A DNA stretch of 64,000 nucleotides from Alphaproteobacteria bacterium (GTDB lineage: Bacteria; Pseudomonadota; Alphaproteobacteria; RS24): contig JAQWIP010000102.1 in the NCBI GenBank assembly GCA_029248825.1, forward strand, positions 62,001 to 126,000, read 5' to 3'. The first letter of the stretch is position 1. The number at the start of each line of letters is the position of its first letter. The translations under genes were made by a program, and so were the position numbers. The notes under the pieces were generated by a model. That model ran no database searches. It was not told the origin of the DNA and saw only the letters and a program-made list of their open reading frames with translations. This document shows, one piece after another, positions 1 through 9,179 of the stretch.

Positions 1-507
1 CCCCTGCAAGGCCAGCCTGTGGCCGCAAGCCTAGAGCCGGTCTCGCAAGACGACGATACGGCGGGTCGCGGATTGGCTTATTTGCGCCGCGTGCAGCCTG
101 ACTTTGACGAGGGTAATTTTGTCGAAGGCGCGGCGCGCGCCTATGAGATGATTTTAACGGCTTTTGCCGATGGCGATATTTCCGGCGTGAAAGGCTTTTT
201 GGGCGCCGGGGTAGCGGCCGGATTTGACGCCGCCATGGACCAGCGCCAAGCCCAAGGCCAGCAATTGATAACCCGCGTCTTGCGCCTCGACCGTCCGGTT
301 TTGGAGGATGCGCGGTTTGAAAACGATAAAGTGCAATTGGATGTGCGGTTTCGCGCCGAGCTTATCTCTTTCACCACAGGCCTCGACGAGACCGTCGATG
401 AGGCGGCTTTGCCGGCGCCAAATACGACTTTGGATGTATGGACTTTTGAGGGCGCGCAAGGCGTCGCCGACCCGAGCTGGGCTTTGGTCGCAACCCAAAG
501 CGCCTAA
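1..507 (+). CDS. Tim44-like domain protein, 3' part of gene
   Basis: The reading frame is open at the left edge, so only about the last 168 residues are present; a GTG at 19 is an internal codon rather than a likely start. The visible part reads as the C-terminal Tim44-like fold: an acidic entry segment, FDEGNFVEGAARAYEMIL, then VLRLDRPVLEDARF and a strand-rich end. In alphaproteobacteria this family is a membrane-anchored relative of the mitochondrial import motor subunit Tim44; its role in bacteria is not well settled. The N-terminal membrane anchor would lie outside the window. The stop is 2 bases before the Smr gene, so the two are probably co-transcribed. Confidence 0.8.
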   Translation, partial: PLQGQPVAASLEPVSQDDDTAGRGLAYLRRVQPDFDEGNFVEGAARAYEMILTAFADGDISGVKGFLGAGVAAGFDAAMDQRQAQGQQLITRVLRLDRPVLEDARFENDKVQLDVRFRAELISFTTGLDETVDEAALPAPNTTLDVWTFEGAQGVADPSWALVATQSA

Positions 508-509
508 TC

Positions 510-1094
510 ATGGCGCCCCGACCGCCTAAGGATGACGGTAAAAAGGCCTGGGATAAAGTCACCCAGCAAGCCACGCCGCTCGACCCTGAAAAACAGAACC
601 GGCATATTGAAAAAACCACGGCGGCATCCGCCCAAAAGCCCAAGAAAGCGGCTGCCCCGTCGATTTCTGGCAAGCTTTCCTTCCGCCAGCCTTTATCTGT
701 AAAACCGGCTCTGCAAGGGCTATCGCGGCCACCTTTGGAGGCGGATAAGCCGCCGCCATTGCCGCAGATTGAGCAAAAATCACGCCGCCGCTTGGGTCGA
801 GGCTCGGTGGAAATCGAGGCGCGGCTGGATTTGCACGGCTATACGGCCAGCGAGGCGCAATTGGCTTTGACCCGTTTTATCGACCATTGTTTTGTTCAGC
901 GCTTCACCTGGGTTTTGGTTATCACGGGCAAGGGCATGCGCGGCGAAGGGGTTTTGCGCAAAGGCCTGCCAGACTGGCTGTCCAAACTGCCGCTTTCCAA
1001 TCGTGTGGCGGCTTTTGATACGGCCGCTGCCGCGCATGGCGGCGAGGGGGCGTTTTATTTACGGTTGCGCAAAGCCAAAGCGGGGCGCGCGTAA
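510..1094 (+). CDS. Smr domain protein
   Basis: 194 residues. The first 95 are low-complexity, rich in Lys, Pro and Ala. The C-terminal half is a small Smr (MutS2-related) domain with LDLHG at residues 106-110 and TGKG at 139-142, the two signature motifs. Smr domains bind and can nick nucleic acid; the substrate of the stand-alone alphaproteobacterial proteins is not established. The ATG lies 2 bases after the Tim44-like stop. In many alphaproteobacteria a lytic transglycosylase gene (mltA) sits between these two; here it is missing. Confidence 0.9.
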   Translation: MAPRPPKDDGKKAWDKVTQQATPLDPEKQNRHIEKTTAASAQKPKKAAAPSISGKLSFRQPLSVKPALQGLSRPPLEADKPPPLPQIEQKSRRRLGRGSVEIEARLDLHGYTASEAQLALTRFIDHCFVQRFTWVLVITGKGMRGEGVLRKGLPDWLSKLPLSNRVAAFDTAAAAHGGEGAFYLRLRKAKAGRA

Positions 1095-1195
1095 ATGTAA
1101 CTTTATCTGGCGCTAACGCTATTATTATCCGCCCCATTTTGCTACAAAGACCTAAGTTAAGCGATGCAGACTTTATTTTTGAAAAGGACGGCTTT

Positions 1196-1810
1196 ATGCC
1201 TCAAGCCCCCAAATTGCGCCAAGCAGAAGCTTCGCGCGCGACCAAAGAAACCTCTATCTCCGTGGCCGTGAACCTAGACGGCACGGGCGAGTATAACGTC
1301 AGCACCGGCATTGGTTTTCTAGACCATATGCTCGAGCAGCTGTCGCGCCATTCGCTCATCGACATCGACGTGCAAGCCAAAGGCGATTTGCACATTGATT
1401 TTCACCACACCACCGAAGATACGGGCATTGTTTTGGGCGAGGCCGTGCGCGATGCGCTGGGCGATTTCAAAGGTCTAACGCGCTATGGCAGCGCGGTCAT
1501 TCCGATGGATGAAACCTGCTCGCGCGTCTCCCTAGATGTTTCGCAGCGCCCCTATTTGATTTGGAACGTAAATTTCACCAAGCCCAAGCTTGGGGATATG
1601 GACACGGAATTGTTCAAAGAGTGGTTTCAGGCCTTTGCGCAAAGCGCGGGCATTACGCTGCACGTCGAGAATATGTATGGCGAGAATAATCACCATATTG
1701 TCGAAAGCTGCTTTAAAGCTTTGGCCCGCGCGCTTCGCCAAGCCATTGAGATTGACCCCCGCAAAGCCGATGAGGTGCCCTCCACCAAGGGTGTGCTCGG
1801 CAGCGGATAG
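1196..1810 (+). CDS. hisB: imidazoleglycerol-phosphate dehydratase
   Basis: 204 residues, the normal size for the monofunctional enzyme. It dehydrates imidazole glycerol phosphate to imidazole acetol phosphate in histidine synthesis. The two metal-binding repeats are visible: HHTTED at residues 70-75 and HHIVES near 170, with GFLDHML near 40. A TTG at 1139 would extend the frame, but the ATG at 1196 has AAAAGGA 7 bases upstream and gives the usual N-terminus. First gene of hisBHAFE-coaA; hslVU, which precede hisB in many relatives, are not here. Confidence 0.97.
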   Translation: MPQAPKLRQAEASRATKETSISVAVNLDGTGEYNVSTGIGFLDHMLEQLSRHSLIDIDVQAKGDLHIDFHHTTEDTGIVLGEAVRDALGDFKGLTRYGSAVIPMDETCSRVSLDVSQRPYLIWNVNFTKPKLGDMDTELFKEWFQAFAQSAGITLHVENMYGENNHHIVESCFKALARALRQAIEIDPRKADEVPSTKGVLGSG

Positions 1811-1818
1811 GCGCTTAA

Positions 1819-2448
1819 ATGGTGAGCATCGCAATTATTGATTACGGCTCTGGCAATCTGCGTTCGGCGGAAAAATCCTTCGCGCGCATGGCCAAGCCCC
1901 GCAAGGTTTGGCTCACATCCGACCCTGAGGTGGTGGCCAAGGCCGACCATATTGTTCTGCCAGGCGTTGGCGCGTTTGGCGATTGCGCCGAGGGGCTGCG
2001 CGCCATCGATGGCATGGTCGAGGCGCTAACCGAGCGCGTGCGAAATCAAGGTCGTCCGTTTTTAGGAATTTGTGTCGGCATGCAATTGCTGTGCGCGCAA
2101 GGCCATGAGCGCGGCGTGCATGAGGGTCTGGGTTGGTTGGAGGCGCAAGTGCATCCGCTAGACGTGCCGCCCGATTTGAAAGTGCCGCATATGGGTTGGA
2201 ATAATTTGCACATCGAGCGCGCGCATAAAGTTTTGGACGGGCTGGATGGCGAAGACGTTTATTTTGTGCATGGGTTTGGCGCCAAGTTTTCGGGCGATGC
2301 CTCAGCGATTGCGGCCAGCGTAGACTATGGCGGTGCGGTGGTCGCGGCGGTGGCGCGCGATACGTTTATTGGCACGCAATTTCATCCCGAAAAAAGCCAG
2401 CAAGCGGGTTTGCGTTTGATTGAAAACTTTTTGGAGTGGCGGCCGTGA
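1819..2448 (+). CDS. hisH: imidazole glycerol phosphate synthase, glutaminase subunit
   Basis: 209 residues, class I glutamine amidotransferase. It hydrolyses glutamine and passes ammonia to HisF. The catalytic triad is present: Cys85 in GICVGMQ, His189 and Glu191 in FHPEKS. The oxyanion-strand motif PGVGAFGD is at 48-55. Starts 8 bases after hisB; its TGA overlaps the GTG start of hisA, so translation is probably coupled. Confidence 0.97.
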   Translation: MVSIAIIDYGSGNLRSAEKSFARMAKPRKVWLTSDPEVVAKADHIVLPGVGAFGDCAEGLRAIDGMVEALTERVRNQGRPFLGICVGMQLLCAQGHERGVHEGLGWLEAQVHPLDVPPDLKVPHMGWNNLHIERAHKVLDGLDGEDVYFVHGFGAKFSGDASAIAASVDYGGAVVAAVARDTFIGTQFHPEKSQQAGLRLIENFLEWRP

Positions 2449-3173
2449 TTATTTTTCCTGCGATTGATTTAAAACAAGGACGCTGTGTGCGCCTCGAGCA
2501 AGGCGATATGGAGCGCGCGACCGTGTTCAACGAAGACCCTGCCGACCAAGCGCGCTCGTTTTGCGAGCAAGGGTTTTCGCATTTGCACATTATTGATTTG
2601 GACGGCGCCTTTGCGGGCGAGCCGGTCAATCGCGCGGCCGTCGAGGCCATCGTTAAGGCGACACCCGCCAAAACCCAATTGGGCGGCGGCATTCGCACTA
2701 TGGCCACCATTGAGGCTTGGCTGGAAGCGGGCATTGGTCGGGTTATTTTAGGCACGGCCGCTTTGCGCGACCCGCAATTGGTCAAACAGGCTTGCGCGGC
2801 GTTTCCAAATCAAGTGGCGGTGGGCATTGATGCGCGCGGCGGCTTCGTGGCGGTCGAAGGCTGGGCGGAAGACACGCAAATGAAAGTGCATGATTTGGCT
2901 GGCGTGTTTGAAGATGTCGGCGTGGCCGCCCTGATTTATACCGATATTGATCGCGATGGATTGCTCAAAGGCGTCAATCTAGAGGCCACGGCAGAGCTGG
3001 CACGCGCAACGTCTATTCCCGTCATCGCGTCTGGTGGTCTGGCGGGCATCGATGATGTGACCCAGCTTTTGGCGCAGGAAAGCAGCGGCATTGTCGGCGC
3101 GATTTCGGGGCGAGCCTTATATGATGGCCGTTTGAACGCGGCACAAGTCTTGGCGCTGGAGGGGGTCGAGTAA
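2445..3173 (+). CDS. hisA: ProFAR isomerase (HisA)
   Basis: 242 residues, TIM barrel that isomerises ProFAR to PRFAR. The general acid/base aspartates are visible as Asp8 in FPAIDLKQG and in IYTDIDRDG; LGGGIR and the IASGGL phosphate loop are present. Two GTG codons (2436 and 2445) are possible starts. I chose 2445 because it gives the canonical MIIFPAIDL beginning, has GGAG at the right distance and makes a GTGA overlap with hisH. Confidence 0.96.
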   Translation: MIIFPAIDLKQGRCVRLEQGDMERATVFNEDPADQARSFCEQGFSHLHIIDLDGAFAGEPVNRAAVEAIVKATPAKTQLGGGIRTMATIEAWLEAGIGRVILGTAALRDPQLVKQACAAFPNQVAVGIDARGGFVAVEGWAEDTQMKVHDLAGVFEDVGVAALIYTDIDRDGLLKGVNLEATAELARATSIPVIASGGLAGIDDVTQLLAQESSGIVGAISGRALYDGRLNAAQVLALEGVE

Positions 3174-3964
3174 TGCTCAAAACCCGCATTATTCCCTGCC
3201 TCGATGTGCATGAAGGGCGTGTCGTCAAAGGCGTGAATTTTGTCGATTTGATAGATGCGGGCGACCCTGTAGAGGCCGCGCGCGCCTATGATGCGGCCGG
3301 CGCGGATGAGCTGTGCTTTCTCGATATCTCTGCCAGCCACGAAGGGCGCGACACGCTTATCGATGTGGTGCGCCGCACGGCCGAGCAATGTTTTATGCCG
3401 CTCACCGTTGGCGGCGGCGTGCGCAAAGTGGAAGACGTGCGCAATCTTTTATTGGCGGGCGCGGATAAAGTTTCTTTCAATACGGCGGCCGTGCGCGACC
3501 CCGATGTGGTCAATGCGGCGGCGGAGAAATTTGGCTCGCAATGTATTGTCGTCGCGATGGATGCCAAGCAAGTGGATGAAAGCCGATGGGAAATTTTCAC
3601 CCACGGCGGTCGCGAAGCCACAGGTATTGAAGCGGTGGGCTTTGCCAAGGAAATGGCCGCGCGCGGGGCGGGCGAGATTTTGCTGACCTCGATGGATCGC
3701 GACGGCACGAAATCGGGTTTTGATTTAACCCTCACGCGCGCCATTGCCGATGGCGTGCCGGTGCCGGTCATTGCTTCGGGCGGCGTTGGCACGTTGGCGC
3801 ATTTGGTCGAAGGGGTGCGCGACGGCCATGCCAGCGCGGTTTTGGCGGCGTCGATTTTCCATTTCGGCACTTTTACCATTGGCGAAGCCAAAGCGGCGAT
3901 GGCGCAAGCGGGGCTGAATGTCCGCGCGCCTTTGGGCAGCAACGCAGGATTGCTTTCTGAGTGA
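3173..3964 (+). CDS. hisF: imidazole glycerol phosphate synthase, cyclase subunit
   Basis: 263 residues. Partner of HisH; closes the imidazole ring to give IGP and AICAR. Catalytic Asp11 in IPCLDVHEGRVVKG and the second aspartate in LTSMDRDGTKSG are both present, as are VGGGVR and the IASGGV phosphate-binding loops. The ATG shares one base with the hisA stop (TAATG), so it is translationally coupled to hisA. Confidence 0.98.
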   Translation: MLKTRIIPCLDVHEGRVVKGVNFVDLIDAGDPVEAARAYDAAGADELCFLDISASHEGRDTLIDVVRRTAEQCFMPLTVGGGVRKVEDVRNLLLAGADKVSFNTAAVRDPDVVNAAAEKFGSQCIVVAMDAKQVDESRWEIFTHGGREATGIEAVGFAKEMAARGAGEILLTSMDRDGTKSGFDLTLTRAIADGVPVPVIASGGVGTLAHLVEGVRDGHASAVLAASIFHFGTFTIGEAKAAMAQAGLNVRAPLGSNAGLLSE

Positions 3965-4014
3965 AAACTCGCTACCCCTGAAGCTATGAGGCGGACGCCA
4001 AGAGGAGATAGACG

Positions 4015-4332
4015 ATGAGCGATTTTGGCTATTTGGATGAGCTATTCGGCGAGATTGAAAAACGCCGAGGGGCGGCACCAGAAGAAAGCTATTCGGCACA
4101 ATTAATGGCCGATTTGCCGCGCGCGGCGCGCAAGCTTGGCGAAGAAGGTGTCGAGGCTGTGGTCGCGGCACTTTCGGGCAGCGACGACGAGCTGCTGGGC
4201 GAATTGGCCGACCTTACCTATCATTTGCTGGTGGTTTTGGCGGCGCGCGGATTGACGCCAGAGCAAGTGGTCGATGAATTGAAAAAACGCCAAGGCGTTT
4301 CCGGCCTCACCGAAAAAGCCTCTCGCGGATAA
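4015..4332 (+). CDS. hisE: phosphoribosyl-ATP pyrophosphatase
   Basis: 105 residues, stand-alone HisE (MazG-like helical fold), second step of histidine synthesis. It has the EEGVEAVVAA and LADLTYHLLVVLAARG helices that carry the acidic metal ligands. A strong AGAGGAG precedes the ATG. A 50-base gap separates it from hisF and 18 bases from coaA. HisI is not fused and not in the window. Confidence 0.96.
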   Translation: MSDFGYLDELFGEIEKRRGAAPEESYSAQLMADLPRAARKLGEEGVEAVVAALSGSDDELLGELADLTYHLLVVLAARGLTPEQVVDELKKRQGVSGLTEKASRG

Positions 4333-4350
4333 GGTAAAGAAGCCAGTTTT

Positions 4351-5307
4351 ATGACCGATATGATTAATGACAAGCGCGAAATATCGCCCTATCGATCGTT
4401 TAATACCGAGGAATGGGGCGAGCTACGCAAAGACGCCAAATTAACTTTGGTGGAAAGCGAGCTGGAAAAATTACGCGGGCTAGGCGAGACGGTTTCTTTG
4501 GCCGAAGTGGAAGAGATTTATCTGCCGCTGTCGCGCCTGTTGAATTTTTATGTCGAAGCCAGCCAAGGTCTTTATGGCGCCACCAATGCATTTCTGGGGC
4601 GCGAAGTTAAAGTGCCATTCATCATTGGCGTGGCGGGGTCGGTGGCCGTGGGCAAAAGCACCACGTCGCGGATTTTGCGCGAAATGCTGGCGCGCTGGCC
4701 GTCGCATCCTAAGGTTGATTTGGTCACGACGGACGGGTTTTTATTCCCCAATGCGGTTTTGGAAGAGCGCGATTTAATGCAGCGCAAAGGCTTTCCCGAA
4801 AGTTTTGATTTGCGCCGTATGCGCCGCTTTTTGGCCGAGGTTAAATCGGGACGCCCGCATGTCGAGGCGCCGGTTTATTCGCATGTGGCTTATGATATTT
4901 TGCCCAACGATAAAATTACCGTCTCGCAACCGGACATTTTAATTGTCGAAGGGTTAAATGTTCTCCAGCCCGCGCTGCTGGCTAAAGAAGGCACGGAAAT
5001 TCCTTTTGTCTCGGATTATTTTGATTTCTCGATTTATATCGACGCCGAAGAAACGGTTATCCAGCGCTGGTATGTTGAACGTTTCATGTCGCTGCAAAAG
5101 ACGGCATTTCGCAAACCAGGCGCTTATTTCCAACGCTATGCGGAGCTGAACGAGCAAGAAGCCAGTGATATGGCGGTGGATATTTGGACGCGGATTAATT
5201 TGAAAAATCTCGAAGAGAATATTCTGCCAACCCGCGCGCGCGCCGATTTAATTCTGCATAAAAGCGACGACCACCGCATTGACCGCGTGCTGCTGCGCAA
5301 AATCTAA
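4351..5307 (+). CDS. coaA: pantothenate kinase, type I
   Basis: 318 residues, the normal length of prokaryotic type I PanK. Phosphorylates pantothenate, the first and feedback-inhibited step of coenzyme A synthesis. The P-loop GSVAVGKS is at residues 96-103, followed by the conserved TTDGFLFPN and RKGFPESFD segments. It follows hisE as the last gene of the operon. Its 3' end overlaps the convergent PfkB-family gene by 3-4 bases. Confidence 0.97.
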   Translation: MTDMINDKREISPYRSFNTEEWGELRKDAKLTLVESELEKLRGLGETVSLAEVEEIYLPLSRLLNFYVEASQGLYGATNAFLGREVKVPFIIGVAGSVAVGKSTTSRILREMLARWPSHPKVDLVTTDGFLFPNAVLEERDLMQRKGFPESFDLRRMRRFLAEVKSGRPHVEAPVYSHVAYDILPNDKITVSQPDILIVEGLNVLQPALLAKEGTEIPFVSDYFDFSIYIDAEETVIQRWYVERFMSLQKTAFRKPGAYFQRYAELNEQEASDMAVDIWTRINLKNLEENILPTRARADLILHKSDDHRIDRVLLRKI

Positions 5308-6311
5308 AGCGTCAGACCTTGCGCTTTCAGCTCGGCGCCAACATCGGTTTGCGGACGCGGCCCGAATTGGCGGATGACATGGCTGGCGGCGATAATACCC
5401 ATTTTACCTGCCAGTTCTGGCGAATGGCCGCAATGCAAGCCGGCCAAAAAGCCTGCCGCGAATTGGTCGCCCGCGCCCGTGAGGTCGACAATATCGTCGA
5501 CCTTTTGCGCCGCGATTTTGGTGGCGTTTTCGCCCTCGAAAACAACCGTGCCTTCGCCGCCATAGGTCACGGCGCCCAATAGATTATGGTGGGCAAAAAG
5601 CGGCGCCAAGACGCTTGGCTCTTGGCTGCCAAAGAGCGCTTTAATCTCGGTTTCATTGGCCAGAAGAATATCAATATGGCTGTCCAAAAGGCGCATGAAG
5701 TCGGCGTGATGACGCTCGACGCAAAACCCATCGGCCAAAGAAAACCCAACTTTGCCACCTTGGGCGCGCACGCGCTCGGCGGCGATGACAAAGGCTTGGC
5801 GCGCACTGTGGCTGTCCCAAATATAGCCTTCGGCGAAAAACAGTCCGGTTTGTGCCAATATCGCCTCGTCCAAATCTTCCGGCGCGGTGGTGACGGAGGC
5901 GCCCAAAACCGTGTGCATAGTGCGTTCCGCATCGGGGGTCACCAATACCAAGCAATGGCCGGTGGGCAGGCTGGTTTGGGGGCGGCTGGAAAAAGCCACA
6001 TTGAGGGTTTCAAACGCGCCGCAAAAAACCTCCCCCAAAGCATCGTCAGAAACTTTTCCGATAAATCCGGTTGCCAGCCCGAGGCTTGCGATGCCCGCAA
6101 CGCTATTGGCGGCCGAGCCGCCCGGTTGACGGGTATGCACGGTGACAGATTTTTTCATGGCTTTCGATTGCTCGGGTTCGATGAGCGACATGGAGGCCTT
6201 GGGGCTATTGAGCGCGTCTAATTCGGCGTCTGTCACATCTGCAAAAAGATCGACCAAAGCAGCTCCCATTCCGGTGATGAGGCTGGGTTTCGTCGAGGCA
6301 AAATCGGTCAT
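5304..6311 (-). CDS. PfkB-family (adenosine/ribokinase-like) sugar kinase
   Basis: 335 residues. PfkB signatures are visible: PGGSAAN at 63-69, LANETE at 218-223 and DLTGAGDQFAAGF with the anion-hole GAGD at 279-282 (Asp282 catalytic base). Overall it resembles the adenosine-kinase subgroup that flanks coaA in many alphaproteobacteria, but the substrate cannot be read from sequence. It lies upstream of nothing further on this strand and 22 bases downstream of nth, so nth and this gene are probably one transcript. Confidence 0.9.
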   Translation of the reverse strand: MTDFASTKPSLITGMGAALVDLFADVTDAELDALNSPKASMSLIEPEQSKAMKKSVTVHTRQPGGSAANSVAGIASLGLATGFIGKVSDDALGEVFCGAFETLNVAFSSRPQTSLPTGHCLVLVTPDAERTMHTVLGASVTTAPEDLDEAILAQTGLFFAEGYIWDSHSARQAFVIAAERVRAQGGKVGFSLADGFCVERHHADFMRLLDSHIDILLANETEIKALFGSQEPSVLAPLFAHHNLLGAVTYGGEGTVVFEGENATKIAAQKVDDIVDLTGAGDQFAAGFLAGLHCGHSPELAGKMGIIAASHVIRQFGPRPQTDVGAELKAQGLTL

Positions 6312-6333
6312 GGGCTATCTCTTATATTGGCGC

Positions 6334-6978
6334 TTAGGCGGTTTCGGTTTTTGGTTTGAAGCGACATAGGTCGCGGACCAAACAATTATAGCATTTGGGT
6401 TTGCGTGCCAAACAAACATAGCGGCCATGCAAAATCAACCAATGGTGGGCGTGGCGTCGATAGGGATCTTGGATGCGCCGGTCGAGTTTTTTCTCCACCG
6501 CCAGTTCGGTTTTGCCTGGCGCCAATCCGGTGCGATTGGAAACCCGAAACACATGCGTGTCGACAGCAAAAGTTGCCACGCCAAAGGCCTCATTCATCAC
6601 CACATTGGCCGTCTTGCGACCGACCCCTGGCAGGCTTAGCAGCGTTTCCATATCGTTGGGAACGGCGCTGTTATGTTCGGCGATTAATTTTTGCGAGAGG
6701 GCGAAAACATTCTTGGCCTTATTGCGATAGAGGCCAATGGTTTTCACTTCGTCGCGAATAACCGCTTCGCCCAGCGCGACCATTTTCTCTGGCGTATCGG
6801 CGCGGGCGAACAGCGATTTCGTGGCTTTATTGACGCCAATATCCGTGGCCTGTGCCGACAGCACAACGGCCACCAAGAGGGTGAACTCATTGGTGAAATC
6901 AAGCTCGGTTCGGGGCGCCGGGTTATCGCGCGATAGGCGCTCGAAAAATTCGGGGATTTGGGCAACTTTCATGGCCAC
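6334..6978 (-). CDS. nth: endonuclease III (DNA glycosylase/AP lyase)
   Basis: 214 residues. Base-excision repair of oxidised pyrimidines. Visible: the helix-hairpin-helix LPGVGRKTA at 116-124 with catalytic Lys122, catalytic Asp140 in FAVDTHVFRV, and a complete 4Fe-4S ligand set C189-x6-C196-x2-C199-x5-C205. The listed start is GTG at 6978; an ATG two codons later (6972) is equally possible. No clear ribosome-binding site is seen for either. Confidence 0.97.
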   Translation of the reverse strand: MAMKVAQIPEFFERLSRDNPAPRTELDFTNEFTLLVAVVLSAQATDIGVNKATKSLFARADTPEKMVALGEAVIRDEVKTIGLYRNKAKNVFALSQKLIAEHNSAVPNDMETLLSLPGVGRKTANVVMNEAFGVATFAVDTHVFRVSNRTGLAPGKTELAVEKKLDRRIQDPYRRHAHHWLILHGRYVCLARKPKCYNCLVRDLCRFKPKTETA

Positions 6979-7080
6979 ATCATAGCTTTGCTGGCGCGCC
7001 AGTGCAAAGCCAGCCTCGCGCGTGCAGACAAATATGCATATCGCCTTGTTTCTGCGCGCGCGCGACTTATTTACTGTGTC

Positions 7081-7620
7081 ATGGAAACCGTTACCGCTTT
7101 GCCGGATAAATTCAGCCTGATTTTAAGGCCCAATCGCTCGCTCTCGCAGCGAGGGTTTTTATGGCTTATGGCGCTCTTTGGCGGCGCGTCTTTTGCGCTC
7201 GGGATTTATTTTTGGTCGCTCGGGGCTTGGCCGGTGTTTGGGTTTTTTGGTCTCGATGTGGCTTTGCTATATTTCTTCTTCCGCCTCAATTATCGCTATG
7301 CGCGCCGCTATGAAACGCTGGCCATGCGCGACGGTAAATTAATTTTTGGTCAAGTGTCCGCCACGGGGCTGTCGCGCGAATGGTCGTTTGACCCCTATTG
7401 GGTGCGCCTGAAACTCGAGCGCCTCGGACAAGATGGCGAAGATATTGGCAATCTGATTTTATCGAGCCATGGAAAATATGTTTCGGTCGGGGCTTTTTTA
7501 TCGCCTGAGGAGCGCGCCGAATTAGCCGCGCGTTTGCAGCTCAGCCTCAAACAAATGCTCACCGCCAGCCCCGCCGTGCAAAGCGAAGAAGCCAGCCCCG
7601 ATTTTGGGCAACGGGCTTGA
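7081..7620 (+). CDS. DUF2244 integral membrane protein
   Basis: 179 residues. The frame is open further upstream (to 6958) but overlaps nth there; the ATG at 7081 gives the usual beginning, with FSLILRPNRSLSQRGF near residue 11. Two hydrophobic segments (about 29-45 and 50-66) suggest a membrane hairpin, followed by a soluble C-terminal domain. Function unknown. Divergent from nth and convergent with gpmA, with a 7-base gap. Confidence 0.88.
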   Translation: METVTALPDKFSLILRPNRSLSQRGFLWLMALFGGASFALGIYFWSLGAWPVFGFFGLDVALLYFFFRLNYRYARRYETLAMRDGKLIFGQVSATGLSREWSFDPYWVRLKLERLGQDGEDIGNLILSSHGKYVSVGAFLSPEERAELAARLQLSLKQMLTASPAVQSEEASPDFGQRA

Positions 7621-7627
7621 TGATAGA

Positions 7628-8248
7628 TTACAGCTCGAGAATTTCTTTCGACGTCACTTGGCCTTGCGCATCCAGCTCATAGCAATACGGCACGCCCGTG
7701 CCGATGTTCACATCGATAATTTCTTCCGAGCTTAAGCCATCCAATTGCATCACCAAGGCGCGCAAACTATTGCCATGCGCGGCGATGAGAATGTCTTTGC
7801 CTTGTTTTAACAGCGGCATAATTTCGGCATCGAAATAGGGCAATACGCGCTCGGCGGTATCTTTCAGGCTCTCGCCGCCGGGGGGCGGTGTATCGAACGA
7901 GCGGCGCCAAATATGCACTTGGTCTTCGCCCCATTTTTCGCGCGCGTCATCTTTATTGAGGCCTGCCAAATCGCCATAGTCGCGCTCGTTCAGGGCTTCA
8001 TGGCGGGTGGTCGGCAAGTCCCCATCGGGCAGAAGGTCTTCCAGCAAAAGAGCCAGTGTTTTTTGCGCCCGCTGCAAATTCGACGTGTAAGCCAAATCAA
8101 ATTTAGCGCCTGCCGTCTTCAGGGCGCGCCCTGCCGCATGGGCCTCGCGAACGCCTTGGGCGGTCAGGTCTGGGTCGCGCCAGCCCGTAAATAGGTTCTT
8201 TTCATTCCATTCACTTTGGCCGTGACGCACTAAAACAAGGCGGCTCAT
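7628..8248 (-). CDS. gpmA: 2,3-bisphosphoglycerate-dependent phosphoglycerate mutase
   Basis: 206 residues, the short form found in alphaproteobacteria. Interconverts 3- and 2-phosphoglycerate in glycolysis. Phospho-acceptor His9 is in LVRHGQSEWN, Glu88 in HEALNERDYGDLAG and His157 in IAAHGNSLRAL. AGAGGATT precedes the ATG. It follows dapB by 40 bases and is the last gene of the dnaK-dnaJ-dapB-gpmA direction. Confidence 0.96.
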   Translation of the reverse strand: MSRLVLVRHGQSEWNEKNLFTGWRDPDLTAQGVREAHAAGRALKTAGAKFDLAYTSNLQRAQKTLALLLEDLLPDGDLPTTRHEALNERDYGDLAGLNKDDAREKWGEDQVHIWRRSFDTPPPGGESLKDTAERVLPYFDAEIMPLLKQGKDILIAAHGNSLRALVMQLDGLSSEEIIDVNIGTGVPYCYELDAQGQVTSKEILEL

Positions 8249-8288
8249 AATCTAATCCTCTTTATCTTTTCTCGAAAAATCTCTTGGC

Positions 8289-9098
8289 TTAATGGGGGTC
8301 TTTCAACCCCAAAACATGCTGCATGTCATATAGGCCCTCGGCTCGGCCATGCGCCCAAACGGCGGCTTTTAGCGCGCCACGGGCAAAAATATCGCGCGTC
8401 TCGGCGCGGTGGCCAAGGCGGATTTGCTCGTTCTCGCCAGCCAAAATAACCTCATGGTCGCCCACCACCGAGCCGCCGCGCAATGCAGCCACGCCAATGT
8501 CGCCAGCTTTGCGCGCGCTAGTGATGCCATCGCGCGCGGTTTGCATGACTTTGTCGAGCGCCACATCGCGCCCCTGGGCTGCGGCATCGGCCAATAGCAA
8601 AGCGGTGCCAGACGGGGCATCCACTTTGTGGCGATGATGCATGTCAAGAATTTCAATATCCCAAGCATCGCCCAAAGTGGCCGCCGCCTGTTGCACAAGG
8701 CCGGCCAGTAAATTTATGCCGAGGCTCATATTGCCCGATTTTACGATTTTCGCATGGCGCGCCGCCGCCTCGATTTGCGCTTCTTGTTCGGCGCTAAATC
8801 CTGTGGTGCCAATAATATGCACATTGCGCGCCTGCGCCGCCAGGCCTGCCAAGGGCACGCTGGCGTCCGGCACGGTGAAATCAATCACGCCATCGGCTTG
8901 GCGCATCAGCTCCAGCGCATCGTCACTGGCGACCACACCGCAAGCGGTTTGCCCCGCCAGCGTGGCTAAGTCTTGGCCGAGCGCGGCGCTTCCCGCAGGC
9001 TCCAACCCGCCGATAAGCTCTAGCGTGTCATCGGCTAGAATTAATTTTGTGAGCGCCTGACCCATGCGGCCAGCGCAGCCATTTACAATCAGTTTCAT
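8289..9098 (-). CDS. dapB: 4-hydroxy-tetrahydrodipicolinate reductase
   Basis: 269 residues. NAD(P)H-dependent step in the lysine/diaminopimelate pathway. Visible: nucleotide-binding GCAGRMG at 7-13, GTTGF at 97-101, and the catalytic block HHRHKVDAPSGTA at 154-166. The ATG at 9098 is preceded by AGGAA; upstream extension to 9116 is not needed. It lies 81 bases after dnaJ, a common alphaproteobacterial neighbour. Confidence 0.97.
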   Translation of the reverse strand: MKLIVNGCAGRMGQALTKLILADDTLELIGGLEPAGSAALGQDLATLAGQTACGVVASDDALELMRQADGVIDFTVPDASVPLAGLAAQARNVHIIGTTGFSAEQEAQIEAAARHAKIVKSGNMSLGINLLAGLVQQAAATLGDAWDIEILDMHHRHKVDAPSGTALLLADAAAQGRDVALDKVMQTARDGITSARKAGDIGVAALRGGSVVGDHEVILAGENEQIRLGHRAETRDIFARGALKAAVWAHGRAEGLYDMQHVLGLKDPH

Positions 9099-9179
9099 GC
9101 GAATTCCTATCTGCACGCATAATAGCAGGCGTCCCGATGGCCGTCGAGAGAGGAAAGCGCTAGCGCGGGCTTATGGAAT

